A stretch of DNA of 64,000 nucleotides, taken from positions 682,001-746,000 of the forward strand of contig JABFRP010000003.1 of the NCBI GenBank assembly GCA_013141115.1, written 5' to 3'. How positions within the stretch are numbered: position 1 is the stretch's first letter; every line of letters begins with the position of its first letter. The stretch is from Ferruginibacter sp. (GTDB lineage: Bacteria > Bacteroidota > Bacteroidia > Chitinophagales > Chitinophagaceae). The notes under the pieces are model-generated. The model was not told the DNA's origin. It did no database searches and was given only the letters and a program-made list of their open reading frames with translations. The position numbers and the translations under genes are program-made. This document shows positions 44,159 to 53,186 of the stretch, piece after piece.

Positions 44159-45427
44159 TTATGCTGATTGCATTAGCATTTCAAGTTTTAAAATACCTAT
44201 AAAGTAGGTATAACATTCATCAGGGTCACCTATTATACTAATCGTTTTATTTTTTGGGCTTGTGCCGATTCCAATAAAATTATAAGTTTCTACTTTTTTA
44301 TTTGGGAATATATGGTTGTAAAGATTTATTTTGTCCTTGCTAATTCTAAATTCTTTTTGGAATGAGCAATTTTTCGATTTAATTATTTTTTTTGAAATGA
44401 ATATCTTGAATCCATTTTTTGAAAACCATAGTGATGAAACTCTATGATAGTAAATTTTTTCTTCGTTAATAAAAAAATGAGGATATTCTGAATTCTGTTT
44501 ATTCAATAAAAAATCATTGCTATTCACTCTCCAATATATACATCCTAACAGATAGATATATTTTCCCCATTCTTTTTGTTTAAAATATAGTTTAAGCTGC
44601 TCCTTCCAAATCTTAATTATTTTTATGTTAGCGTTAATGAGAGCGCTTTTAACTTTTAAATATTGTGATTGTATTTCTTTTTTTAGGGTTTGATTAGTAG
44701 TCTCTTTTAAATTCACCATTAATTCTTGAAGTAAATATGGATTTTGGTTAGAACATTTCAACGCCTTTAACAAATACTGTAACTCTTTAGTTTCGTTAGG
44801 ATTATATTTTCTAATTTCCGAAGCCTTTAGCCTATAATAATCTTTTTTCCACCCATTGATATTTGGTGGCTTATTTGGCATTTTGATAGGGTAAACATTA
44901 TCGTTCAAGTTACGTTTAGAGTTGTTTAAATTTATTATTACTTCCATTGTTTTGTCAGATATAACTTTAAACCTATCATAGACAATATTTGTCCAGAAAT
45001 TATCACTTTCTATATTAGAAATTTGGAGAACATTGTAAGAATCTTGTTTTGTCCATAATTTTATTTTAATAAAGGAAGTAATTTTTCCATATCCATATCC
45101 ATTTATTGGAGTCGGGTCAATGAATCTCAAACTATCTTTCAAAAACTCAATTAGAACCAAATGTTTACTATCATTAAATTCTCGTGAATTCCATGGTTGT
45201 GAAGGAATTGAGGCATAGCGTAATTTCATTTCTGGAAAGAAACGTTTCAATATAAATTTGGTTAAGAAGCAAGCCCCTGCACAATCTACCTCGCCTTGAT
45301 TTATTAAGCTTATTGACGGCGTTGGATTAAAAGTAAGATTTGATCTAATCTTATATATGACGTTTGTTAAATCAGTTTCTGATATGTTTTGCTGTATTAA
45401 ATGATTTATCCAATTTTCCCCGATCAT
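44159..45427 (-). CDS. Transglutaminase-like (papain-fold) protein
   Basis: 422 residues. GEVDCAGACFLTKFILKRFF (~45-64) fits the nucleophile-Cys helix of the transglutaminase-like fold, SKHLVLIEFLKDS (~86-98) supplies a His on the next strand and RFIDPTPINGYG (~100-112) an Asp, giving the C-H-D order of the fold. The remaining ~300 residues are basic, lysine/asparagine-rich with no known motif. It is the first gene of the four-gene operon. It might act as a peptidase, an amide-bond-forming enzyme or a binding protein. Confidence 0.6.
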   Translation of the reverse strand: MIGENWINHLIQQNISETDLTNVIYKIRSNLTFNPTPSISLINQGEVDCAGACFLTKFILKRFFPEMKLRYASIPSQPWNSREFNDSKHLVLIEFLKDSLRFIDPTPINGYGYGKITSFIKIKLWTKQDSYNVLQISNIESDNFWTNIVYDRFKVISDKTMEVIINLNNSKRNLNDNVYPIKMPNKPPNINGWKKDYYRLKASEIRKYNPNETKELQYLLKALKCSNQNPYLLQELMVNLKETTNQTLKKEIQSQYLKVKSALINANIKIIKIWKEQLKLYFKQKEWGKYIYLLGCIYWRVNSNDFLLNKQNSEYPHFFINEEKIYYHRVSSLWFSKNGFKIFISKKIIKSKNCSFQKEFRISKDKINLYNHIFPNKKVETYNFIGIGTSPKNKTISIIGDPDECYTYFIGILKLEMLMQSA

Positions 45428-45620
45428 AAAACTGATTATTTGTTTGAGCTTTAAGATTTTTAATATGTTATTGGGTTAGAGGGAATCTTAGAATAAGATT
45501 ACACAGCTAAGCAATTTGTAGTTTTTCTTTGATATTTTTCTATCATCCTTTATAATTAAATGTACTGATAATACCTGATTTTAGCGTTATTTTGAGGACT
45601 GTTGAATTTGTTTTCAAAAG

Positions 45621-45710
45621 CTACTTCCTTCATTTTCAATGCAATTCTAAGGGTTGTCCTACCCCGTTTACCCCATTACCATCCACCATTGGATAAGTTT
45701 TTGCAATTAT
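45621..45710 (+). repeat. Repeat B, ~90 bp, shared with 33521-33610
   Basis: Second copy of the element described at 33521-33610, including CTACTTCCTTCATTTTCAAT, GGGTTGTCCTACCCCGTTTA and GGATAAGTTTTTGCA. It lies about 40 bp before the traF start. The remaining part of the gap 45428-45749 must also contain the promoter of the divergent four-gene operon; I cannot pick a convincing one. Confidence 0.75.
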
Positions 45711-45749
45711 TTCATTTAACACTACTGATTAAATGTGAGGAGTGAAAAT

Positions 45750-46073
45750 ATGAGCAACAGTGTATATCAAATCAACAAAGGTATCAACAAGCCCATTGAG
45801 TTTAAGGGACTAAAAGCACAATACATCTGGTACCTGGGCGGTGGGCTTGTTGCTTTGTTAATCCTCTTTGCCATCGTCTACATCATCGGTGTAAATGTAT
45901 TTATTTGTCTTGTCTTAATTGTTTCCCTGTCAACCGCTTTATTCATGTATGTATATAAACTCAGCCGTACTTACGGCGAATTTGGCTTAATGAAAAAGGT
46001 TGCCAGAAAAGCAGTACCCAAGGTCATTAAAAGCTATTCAATAGTCCTTTTAAAAAAGCAATTACTTAAATGA
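45750..46073 (+). CDS. traF: Conjugative transposon protein TraF (DUF4133)
   Basis: 107 residues from ATG 45750 (a GTG at 45735 is an alternative). SVYQINKGINKPIEFKGLKA, QYIWYLGGGLVALLI and the second helix VFICLVLIVSLSTALF, then SRTYGEFGLMKKVARKAVPK match the TraF/DUF4133 family, a two-helix membrane protein comparable to VirB3. Its stop overlaps the traG start by 4 bp. Confidence 0.92.
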   Translation: MSNSVYQINKGINKPIEFKGLKAQYIWYLGGGLVALLILFAIVYIIGVNVFICLVLIVSLSTALFMYVYKLSRTYGEFGLMKKVARKAVPKVIKSYSIVLLKKQLLK

Positions 46074-48490
46074 AAAACCTGCTTGACATACTACCCGTTT
46101 ATGGAGTGGAACATGATGCTATTCTTTCAAAGATGGGAGATATTACTGTTGCCTTTAAAGTTGAATTGCCTGAATTGTTTACGATGAGTAATGACGACTA
46201 TGAGGCATTTCATCACTCCTGGATTAAAGCCATAAAAGTATTACCTGTTAATGCTGTACTATACAAACAAGATTGGTTTACAGAAGAAAAATATAAAGCA
46301 GACTTTGTAAAAGAAGACACCAGCTTTTTAAGCAGAAGCAGCGAACGGTTTTTTAATGAGCGGCCATATCTTTATCATGAATGTTTTATCATGCTGACAA
46401 AGAAGCCTGCAAACCGAAAAGCATCGTCTTCAGTGTTTTCAAGTTTACTAAAAAGAACAATAGTGCCTGAAGAAACGCTACAGCTAAAACATTATCAGGA
46501 CTTCATTAATAATGTTGGCCAGTTTGAAAAAATATTATCTGATAGTGGGTTTATTTCTTTTTCCCGGTTAAATAACTCAGCCCTTATTGACTTAATTGTA
46601 AAGTATATGAATTTGCAAACAGGAGAAAATATTGTGAGGGATATTGAGTTTAAAGATGAATGGAAGATAGGAGAAAATTATTGTCAGCTCTACACTATGG
46701 CTGATGCTGAATTTGTTCCTCCCTTATGCGGTTCCCGGATAAACTATGATAAATACTCCACCGATAAAACAAAATTCAGCGTTGGTTTTGCTTCACCTAT
46801 TGGTCAACTCCTTTCATGCAATCACATTTACAGCCAGTATGTGTTTATTGATGATGTGCAGAAAACCATACAGAAATTAGAAAGCAAAAGATTAAGGTTG
46901 CAGTCCTTATCAGCCTACAGCCGGGAAAATTCAATTGCAAAGGATTCTACGGATAATTTTTTAAATGAAGCTATTGGAGAGCAAAGGCTGCCCGTTAAAG
47001 CGCATTTTAATTTGCTGGCATGGACTGACAATAAAGATAATTTAAAAGTAATCAGAAACCTTTGCTCATCTGCTCTCACCCAAATGGATGCTACACCAAA
47101 GCAGGAAACCGAGGGTGCAGCCCAAATCTTTTGGGCAGGCATACCAGGCAATGCGGCTGATTTTCCAATGAACGACACCTTTGATACCTTTTCGCCGCAG
47201 GCTTGCTGCTTTTTTAATCTGGAAACCAACTACCGTTCTTCGGTAAGTCCTATAGGAATCCGTTTGGGTGACAGGTTAAGTGGCAAACCCGTTCATGTGG
47301 ATATTTCAGATGAACCAATGGAGAAAGGCATCTGTACCAATCGGAATAAATTCATTCTGGGCCCATCCGGCAGTGGTAAATCTTTCTTTACTAACCATAT
47401 GGTAAGGTCGTACTACGAAAAAGGCACACATATTGTACTGGTAGATGTCGGTCATTCCTACAAAGGCTTGTGCGACATGGTGGGTGGCTACTATTTTACT
47501 TACTCCGAAACCAAACCAATCAAGTTCAATCCGTTTTACATTGGCGAAGGAGACACTTTAGATACAGAAAAAAAGGAAAGCATAAAAACCCTTTTGCTTG
47601 CCCTTTGGAAGAAAGATAATGAAACCTACAACCGCAGCGAATACGTTGCCCTTTCAAATGCCCTGCAATTATATTTTGATAAAGTAGAGAAGGATAAGGA
47701 ATTATTCCCCTGCTTCGATACGTTTTATGAATTTTTGAAAGACGAATTTGTTGGCATCTTAAAAGGTGACAATGTTAAGGATAAGGATTTTGATGTTTCT
47801 AATTTTTTGTATGTACTTAGGCCGTATTACAAGGGTGGTGAATTTGATTATTTATTGAACGCAAAAGAAAACCTTGATTTATTGCAGCAACGATTTATAG
47901 TGTTTGAGTTGGATAATATAAAAGACCATCCGATATTATTCCCGGTGGTAACAATAATTATCATGGAAGTATTCATCAGCAAAATGAGAAAGCTGAAAGG
48001 CATCCGAAAAATGATATTAATTGAAGAAGCCTGGAAAGCCATTGCAAAAGAAGGCATGGCAGAATACATTAAGTATTTGTTTAAAACAGTTAGGAAGTTT
48101 TTTGGTGAGGCGATTGTGGTAACGCAGGAAGTGGAAGATATCATCAGTTCACCGGTTGTTAAACAAGCCATCATTAATAACAGCGACTGCAAGATTTTAT
48201 TAGACCAAAGTAAGTATCAAAATAAGTTTGATTTAATTCAGGAACTATTGGGATTGACAGAAAAGGAAAAGGCTTTGGTGTTGAGCATTAATAAGGCCAA
48301 TGATCCAACTAAAAAGTATAAGGAGGTGTTTATTTCGTTAGGTGGCGTGTTAAGTAAAGTGTACCGGACTGAAGTTTCGCCGGAGGAATATTTGGCTTAT
48401 ACAACAGAGGAAAAGGAGAAAGTGAAGGTGCAGGCTGCTGCATTAAAGTTTGGAAGTATAGAAAAAGGTATTGCATCATTAACAAATTAA
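46070..48490 (+). CDS. traG: TraG, VirB4-type conjugation ATPase
   Basis: 806 residues. N-terminal part (~1-400) matches TraG-N; LGPSGSGKSFFTNHMVRS (~428) is Walker A, MILIEEAWKAIAKEGM (~650) Walker B and VVTQEVEDIISSPVVKQAI the sensor region of VirB4-like ATPases. It powers assembly or substrate passage in the mating channel at the inner membrane. Length is normal and no stop or frameshift is seen, so this central gene is still intact. Confidence 0.95.
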   Translation: MKNLLDILPVYGVEHDAILSKMGDITVAFKVELPELFTMSNDDYEAFHHSWIKAIKVLPVNAVLYKQDWFTEEKYKADFVKEDTSFLSRSSERFFNERPYLYHECFIMLTKKPANRKASSSVFSSLLKRTIVPEETLQLKHYQDFINNVGQFEKILSDSGFISFSRLNNSALIDLIVKYMNLQTGENIVRDIEFKDEWKIGENYCQLYTMADAEFVPPLCGSRINYDKYSTDKTKFSVGFASPIGQLLSCNHIYSQYVFIDDVQKTIQKLESKRLRLQSLSAYSRENSIAKDSTDNFLNEAIGEQRLPVKAHFNLLAWTDNKDNLKVIRNLCSSALTQMDATPKQETEGAAQIFWAGIPGNAADFPMNDTFDTFSPQACCFFNLETNYRSSVSPIGIRLGDRLSGKPVHVDISDEPMEKGICTNRNKFILGPSGSGKSFFTNHMVRSYYEKGTHIVLVDVGHSYKGLCDMVGGYYFTYSETKPIKFNPFYIGEGDTLDTEKKESIKTLLLALWKKDNETYNRSEYVALSNALQLYFDKVEKDKELFPCFDTFYEFLKDEFVGILKGDNVKDKDFDVSNFLYVLRPYYKGGEFDYLLNAKENLDLLQQRFIVFELDNIKDHPILFPVVTIIIMEVFISKMRKLKGIRKMILIEEAWKAIAKEGMAEYIKYLFKTVRKFFGEAIVVTQEVEDIISSPVVKQAIINNSDCKILLDQSKYQNKFDLIQELLGLTEKEKALVLSINKANDPTKKYKEVFISLGGVLSKVYRTEVSPEEYLAYTTEEKEKVKVQAAALKFGSIEKGIASLTN

Positions 48491-48500
48491 AATAAATACT

Positions 48501-48872
48501 ATGAAGTACTTAATTTTTTGTTTACTCTTTTTTGTAGCTGCCTGCGGTGGTTCTAATAATAACACTGTTTTAGATGGGGTTTACACTGCTTCATTTGAAC
48601 ACGAATTTGCAAAAACGGACGATACCTTAATTCTTAAAAAAGCAAATGAAGGAAATGGTGTTTATCAAATGACCAGGCATTCAGGTGTTATCAAAAAATT
48701 GGATGGCAAAGTATTTCCAAAAGAAATACTTACCGATACCTGGACATTGGATTACAATACAGATAAGCAAATCCTTACAGAATTAAAGGGTGGAAAAACG
48801 TTTATTTGGGACAGTAACAGGCTTACCCTGCAATTCGGAGAAACAACCTACAAGAAGATTAGTGGTTTGTAA
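48501..48872 (+). CDS. Small lipoprotein of the tra region
   Basis: 123 residues. Lipobox FFVAACGGSN with Cys at ~15. The mature part is beta-rich with several K-x-D-D/T-W repeats (DDTLILKKANEGNGVYQM, TDTWTLDYNTDKQIL), like a small lipocalin-type barrel. It lies 10 bp after traG. Lipoproteins at this position may serve in entry exclusion or channel stability, but no evidence is available here. Confidence 0.65.
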   Translation: MKYLIFCLLFFVAACGGSNNNTVLDGVYTASFEHEFAKTDDTLILKKANEGNGVYQMTRHSGVIKKLDGKVFPKEILTDTWTLDYNTDKQILTELKGGKTFIWDSNRLTLQFGETTYKKISGL

Positions 48873-48924
48873 GTATGTGTCACTCTTAGTGTGAAATATA
48901 ATTGTGAAAATGAAAATGTGAAGT

Positions 48925-49602
48925 ATGAAAAAAATATTAATCATCGTTGGCATCGTTCTGTCCATAAGTATTGCGCCCGTGCAGCATACCAATGCACAGA
49001 TACCTATTTTAGAAATTATTAAAGCGGCGGTAAAAAAAGTAATCAAAGCTGTTGATTTAAAAATTCAGCGGTTACAAAATAAAACCATCTGGCTGCAGAA
49101 TGCCCAGAAGACATTGGAAAATAAAATGTCAAAACTAAAGTTGACAGAAATTAGCGACTGGAGCAAAAAACAAAAGGAACTATACGCTAAATATTTTGAC
49201 TAGTTGTGGAAGGTTAAAAATGCCATCAGTTCTTACCAGGCGGTGAGAGATATTATTAAAAAGCAGGTTCAGTTGGTCCAGGAATATTCAAAAGCATTTA
49301 ACCTTTCTAAACAGGATAAGAATTTTACGGCAGATGAACTTAGCTATATGCAAAAAGTATATACTGGTATTTTGGATGAAAGTATTAAAAATATAGACCA
49401 AATTCAATTAGTGATTAATGCCTTTGCCACCCAGATGACAGATGCAAAACGGTTGGATATTATACATGCTGCCGGAAATAATATTGAACAAAATATTACT
49501 GATCTGCGACAGTTCAACCAACAGAATATTATTATAAGTTTACAAAGGTCGAGAGAAAAGAATGATATTGATGTAGTAAAGAAACTCTACGGAATAGAGT
49601 AA
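48925..49602 (+). pseudogene. traI: traI-like gene split by an in-frame TAG
   Basis: The two halves, 48925-49203 (signal peptide MKKILIIVGIVLSISIAP and coiled part) and 49204-49602, share one frame and are separated only by TAG at 49201-49203. The text around it reads ELYAKYFD-stop-LWKVKNAISSYQ; in relatives a residue such as Glu (GAG) sits there, so one base change explains it. The C-terminal half (MQKVYTGILDESIKNIDQIQ, RSREKNDIDVVKKLYGIE) parallels the two genes that follow. Read-through cannot be excluded. Confidence 0.7.
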
Positions 49603-49632
49603 TAATTTTTAGTGAAAGCGAAAATGTGGGTT

Positions 49633-50274
49633 ATGAAAAAATTATTGATAATATCTATTATGGTATTGTGTGCAGATAATTTATCTGCACAAACCTTGGC
49701 CGAATGGGTCCGCCAAAAAGCAACTCAAAAAAAATACCTGCTTCAACAGATAGCAGCGCTGCAAGTTTATTCAGGCTATTTGTCCAAAGGATACTCCATT
49801 GCTAAAGATGGACTCAATACTATCAAAAGTATTAAGAATGGCGACTTACTCCAGCATACCAATTACTTCACTTCACTGGTAACGGTCAATCCTCAAATTA
49901 AGCGATATAAAAAAGTGGCGGATATTATTGCCATGCAGATAAACATTGCAAAGCAGTCAGGCAATGCCATTAAAAGCTTTAAGAACAATCATCATTTTAC
50001 CCCAACAGAAATTAACTATTTACAAGGCGTATTCAATACGCTGTTATCTGCCTGTGCCAAAAACCTTGATGAATTGTTGAACCTCATCACAAATGGAAAC
50101 CTACAAATGAAAGATGATGAACGAATTAAGGCAATAGACAAGATTTACATTGATATGCAGGATAAGCAACAATTTGCCAGGGCATTCAGCAATAATGCAG
50201 CGGGCTTGTCTATACATCGAAGTAATGAGGAAAATGATATAATTATTTCTAAAAAATTAAATGGATTAAAATGA
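49633..50274 (+). CDS. TraI-like periplasmic protein, paralogue 2
   Basis: Start set at ATG 49633 (MKKLLIISIMVLCADNLSAQ, signal peptide); an in-frame GTG at 49612 would precede it. 213 residues, helical, coiled coil likely. KRYKKVADIIAMQ and KDDERIKAIDKIYIDMQDKQ match the next gene and the broken traI copy. It ends with ATGA overlap into the next gene, so they are translationally coupled. The role is probably in the mating channel, perhaps VirB5-like. Confidence 0.75.
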   Translation: MKKLLIISIMVLCADNLSAQTLAEWVRQKATQKKYLLQQIAALQVYSGYLSKGYSIAKDGLNTIKSIKNGDLLQHTNYFTSLVTVNPQIKRYKKVADIIAMQINIAKQSGNAIKSFKNNHHFTPTEINYLQGVFNTLLSACAKNLDELLNLITNGNLQMKDDERIKAIDKIYIDMQDKQQFARAFSNNAAGLSIHRSNEENDIIISKKLNGLK

Positions 50275-50897
50275 AAAAGTGCATAGTGATTCTGTGGGTT
50301 ATTTTGATTTCTTTCTCTGGTCAGGTTGTGGCTCAGTCAACTGAAATTCAGCAGTTATTGTTGAATGTAGAAAAGCTGGCCCAATTAAAAAAGATACTCA
50401 GTAATATGAAAAAGGGGTATGAGGTTGTTAGCAATGGGTACAACACTATCAAAGATATTTCTAAAGGAAACTTTAAACTGCATGAGGCTTTTTTAGATTC
50501 TTTGATGCAGGTTAGTCCCACGGTGAGAAAGTATAAAAAAATTGGAGAGATTATTATTTTTCAAACACAATTAGTTAAGGAATATAAATCAGCGTTTAGG
50601 AGATTTGACGCATCCAATCTTTTCAATACAAATGAAATAAAGTACATGGATAATGTGTACACAAACCTGTTTAATAAAAGCTTGCAAAATTTAGAAGAAT
50701 TGACAATGGTAATAACCGCAGGCAAATTAAGAATGAGCGATGATGAAAGGATAAATGCCATTGACAGGATATACAATGACATAGCTGACAAATTAGTTTT
50801 CCTGAGAACTTTTAACAATGAAAATAATGTGCTAGCCATACAAAGAGGCAGGGAGATGGTTGATACCAAGGTATCTAAAAAACTGAATGGATTTTAG
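50271..50897 (+). CDS. TraI-like periplasmic protein, paralogue 3
   Basis: 208 residues with signal peptide ending QVVAQ (~22). RKYKKIGEIIIFQTQLVKEY, YMDNVYTNLFNKSLQNLEEL and SDDERINAIDRIYNDIADKL, with IQRGREMVDTKVSKKLNGF at the end, match the preceding paralogue almost motif for motif. Three related genes in tandem suggest duplication. Localisation periplasmic; function in conjugation inferred from position between traG and traJ. Confidence 0.75.
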   Translation: MKKCIVILWVILISFSGQVVAQSTEIQQLLLNVEKLAQLKKILSNMKKGYEVVSNGYNTIKDISKGNFKLHEAFLDSLMQVSPTVRKYKKIGEIIIFQTQLVKEYKSAFRRFDASNLFNTNEIKYMDNVYTNLFNKSLQNLEELTMVITAGKLRMSDDERINAIDRIYNDIADKLVFLRTFNNENNVLAIQRGREMVDTKVSKKLNGF

Positions 50898-50921
50898 TGT
50901 AAATGCAATTAAATAGTGAGT

Positions 50922-52139
50922 ATGAAAAAGTGTGTAAGAATAATTGCCACAATAGCAATGGCAGTAATAATGCCCCAAATATTATTTGCCCAAAGTGGTG
51001 GATTTGCAGATGATATTAAAAGCCTGCACCAGGTATTAGAACAGTTATATACAGAGATGCTGCCTTTGTGCAGCAAGCTGATTGGTGTTGGCCGGGGCAT
51101 TGCAGGCTTTGCGGCCACCTGGTATATTGCAAGCCGTGTATGGCGGCATATCGCTAATGCGGAGCCAATAGATTTCTATCCTTTGTTCCGGCCTTTTGTG
51201 TTGGGCTTTGCTGTTATTATTTTCCCTTCTGTAATTGCCATGATTAACGGTGTTATGAATCCAACAGTTACCGGAACAGCGGCAATGGTTACTGATTCAA
51301 ATAAAGCCATTGCAGTGCTTTTGCAAAAAAAAGAAGAAGCTATAAAGAAAACCGATGTATGGAAAATGTACGTGGGTGAAACCGGCAGTGGCGACAGAGA
51401 CAAATGGTACAAATACACTCACCTGAATGAAGACCCATCTAAAGAAGGTTTCTTTGACGGCATTGGTAATGATATAAAATTTGCTATGGCTAAAGCTTCC
51501 TACAACTTTCGCAATTCAATTAAACAATGGATGAGTGAAGTGTTGAGGGTTTTGTTTGAAGCAGCATCACTTTGCATCAATACAATCCGAACGTTTTATT
51601 TAATTGTGCTGGCTATATTAGGGCCCCTTGTATTCGGCATAGCAGTCTTTGATGGTTTCCAACATACACTCACAGTTTGGATAGCCCGGTACATCAACAT
51701 CTTTCTTTGGCTCCCCGTCTCCAATATTTTCGGAAGCATCATTGGTAAGATCCAGGAAAATATGTTGAAGGTTGACATTGCCCAGGTTCAAGATTATGGC
51801 GACACTTTCTTTTCACCTACGGATACTGCATACTTAATCTTTATGATTATTGGTATCGTTGGCTATTTCACAGTACCAAGTGTTGCGAATTATATTGTTC
51901 ATGCTGGTGGGGGAAACACACTGCTCTATAAGGTTACAAGCCTCACCTCCAGCAGTTCTCGGAGTGTTGTCAATTCAGTTTCGTCCGGTGCCGGTATGGT
52001 AGCTGATTCTTTTGGCAATACTAAGTCAAATACATCGGGCAGTATGGCTTCCAATGGAGTAAGCAGCGGCTATTTTAATGAAGGTGGCGGTAATAAATCA
52101 AATGGTTACATGAAGGATAAATTATCAGGAAAATCTTAA
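50922..52139 (+). CDS. traJ: TraJ, polytopic conjugation membrane protein
   Basis: 405 residues from ATG 50922. An N-terminal signal-like helix, then about six membrane segments (LFEAASLCINTIRTFYLIVL; AILGPLVFGIAVFDGFQHTL; TAYLIFMIIGIVGYFTVPSV) and a Ser/Gly-rich tail. WMSEVLRVLFEAAS and the GPLVFGIAVFDGF stretch are the TraJ family core. It is the VirB6-like inner-membrane part of the channel. Confidence 0.9.
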   Translation: MKKCVRIIATIAMAVIMPQILFAQSGGFADDIKSLHQVLEQLYTEMLPLCSKLIGVGRGIAGFAATWYIASRVWRHIANAEPIDFYPLFRPFVLGFAVIIFPSVIAMINGVMNPTVTGTAAMVTDSNKAIAVLLQKKEEAIKKTDVWKMYVGETGSGDRDKWYKYTHLNEDPSKEGFFDGIGNDIKFAMAKASYNFRNSIKQWMSEVLRVLFEAASLCINTIRTFYLIVLAILGPLVFGIAVFDGFQHTLTVWIARYINIFLWLPVSNIFGSIIGKIQENMLKVDIAQVQDYGDTFFSPTDTAYLIFMIIGIVGYFTVPSVANYIVHAGGGNTLLYKVTSLTSSSSRSVVNSVSSGAGMVADSFGNTKSNTSGSMASNGVSSGYFNEGGGNKSNGYMKDKLSGKS

Positions 52140-52142
52140 GCT

Positions 52143-52760
52143 ATGTTTAAAGAAACAAAAAATATTGATTCAGCATTCAGGCACATTAAAACATTCACTT
52201 TTATTATTGTAGCAGGTTGCTTTTTACTGTGCGGTTTTGTATTGTATAAAAGTTACGAATTGTCTGCAAGGGTGCAGGATAAAATTTACATACTTGCCGG
52301 TGATCAGGCTATGGAGGCTTTTGCCTCTAAAAGAAAAGACAACGTATCAGTAGAAGCTAAGAGCCATATTAGTTTATTTCATATCTACTTCTTCACGCTT
52401 GACCCCGATGACAAAGTTATAGAAAAAAATATCTCAAAGGCTTTATATATGGCAGATGCTTCGGCAAAAAAGCAATACAATAATTTAAAGGAAACGGGTT
52501 ATTATTCCAACATTATTGCAGGTAATATAAGTCAGCAAATTTCTATTGATAGCATTACAGTAGATATTAAGGTGGAGCCTTATTTCTTTCATTGTTATGG
52601 TACAGAAAGAATAATCAGACCAAATAGTATTGTTACCCGGAATTTAATTACACAGGGTTATTTAAGGAACGTTTCCCGTTCAGATCATAACCCACATGGT
52701 TTTTTGATTGAGCGATGGGAAACGTTGGAAAATAAAGACATTAAAACAGAGAACCGATGA
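52143..52760 (+). CDS. traK: TraK, conjugation membrane protein
   Basis: 205 residues. Short cytoplasmic N-terminus (MFKETKNIDSAFRHIKTFTF), one membrane helix (FIIVAGCFLLCGFVLYKSYE) and a periplasmic domain with AGDQAMEAFASKRKDNVSVE, HISLFHIYFFTLDPDDKVIE and GYLRNVSRSDHNPHGFLIER, which match TraK. The topology is VirB8-like. It overlaps the following gene by 4 bp (ATGA). Confidence 0.92.
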   Translation: MFKETKNIDSAFRHIKTFTFIIVAGCFLLCGFVLYKSYELSARVQDKIYILAGDQAMEAFASKRKDNVSVEAKSHISLFHIYFFTLDPDDKVIEKNISKALYMADASAKKQYNNLKETGYYSNIIAGNISQQISIDSITVDIKVEPYFFHCYGTERIIRPNSIVTRNLITQGYLRNVSRSDHNPHGFLIERWETLENKDIKTENR

Positions 52761-53182
52761 AACTATTTAAAAGAAAGGAAGGCCAGGTAAACATTCCTGA
52801 TAAAGCAGCTACTGGTATTGCAAATGGAATACTAAAATCACAACGTTGGTTTGCAGATACTTTGGAAAGTCTTACCAACAAATGGAAACAAAAGCAGCAA
52901 TGGATTTTTTTATACACGGTATGTTGCCTTTTTGGTGGGCTGAGTATTGCTGCTATTGTGAATTCTTTTAAAGTTACTGAAAATACTAAGGCAATTATGC
53001 CTAAACCGATTACTGTTCCTAAAAATATTTATAAAGAGGACGAGGCTTTTCTTATAACTGAAAACGAATTTCAAAAAGTGCAGGAATATAAACGTACTCA
53101 TCCCAACCTTATAAAAGAAAGGCCGGGTTTGTTTGACAGTCTTGTACTTATTGAACAATCATATTATTCACAAAAAAAATAA
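52757..53182 (+). CDS. TraL-like small membrane protein
   Basis: 141 residues. Basic amphipathic N-terminus with LKSQRWFADTLESLTNKWKQ, one membrane helix (~55-72, WIFLYTVCCLFGGLSIAAIV), and a periplasmic tail with EEDEAFLITENEF and a likely helix. Position between traK and traM fits traL, a DUF3989-like member; identity is by position and topology more than by motif. Confidence 0.6.
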   Translation: MKLFKRKEGQVNIPDKAATGIANGILKSQRWFADTLESLTNKWKQKQQWIFLYTVCCLFGGLSIAAIVNSFKVTENTKAIMPKPITVPKNIYKEDEAFLITENEFQKVQEYKRTHPNLIKERPGLFDSLVLIEQSYYSQKK

Positions 53183-53186
53183 AACT

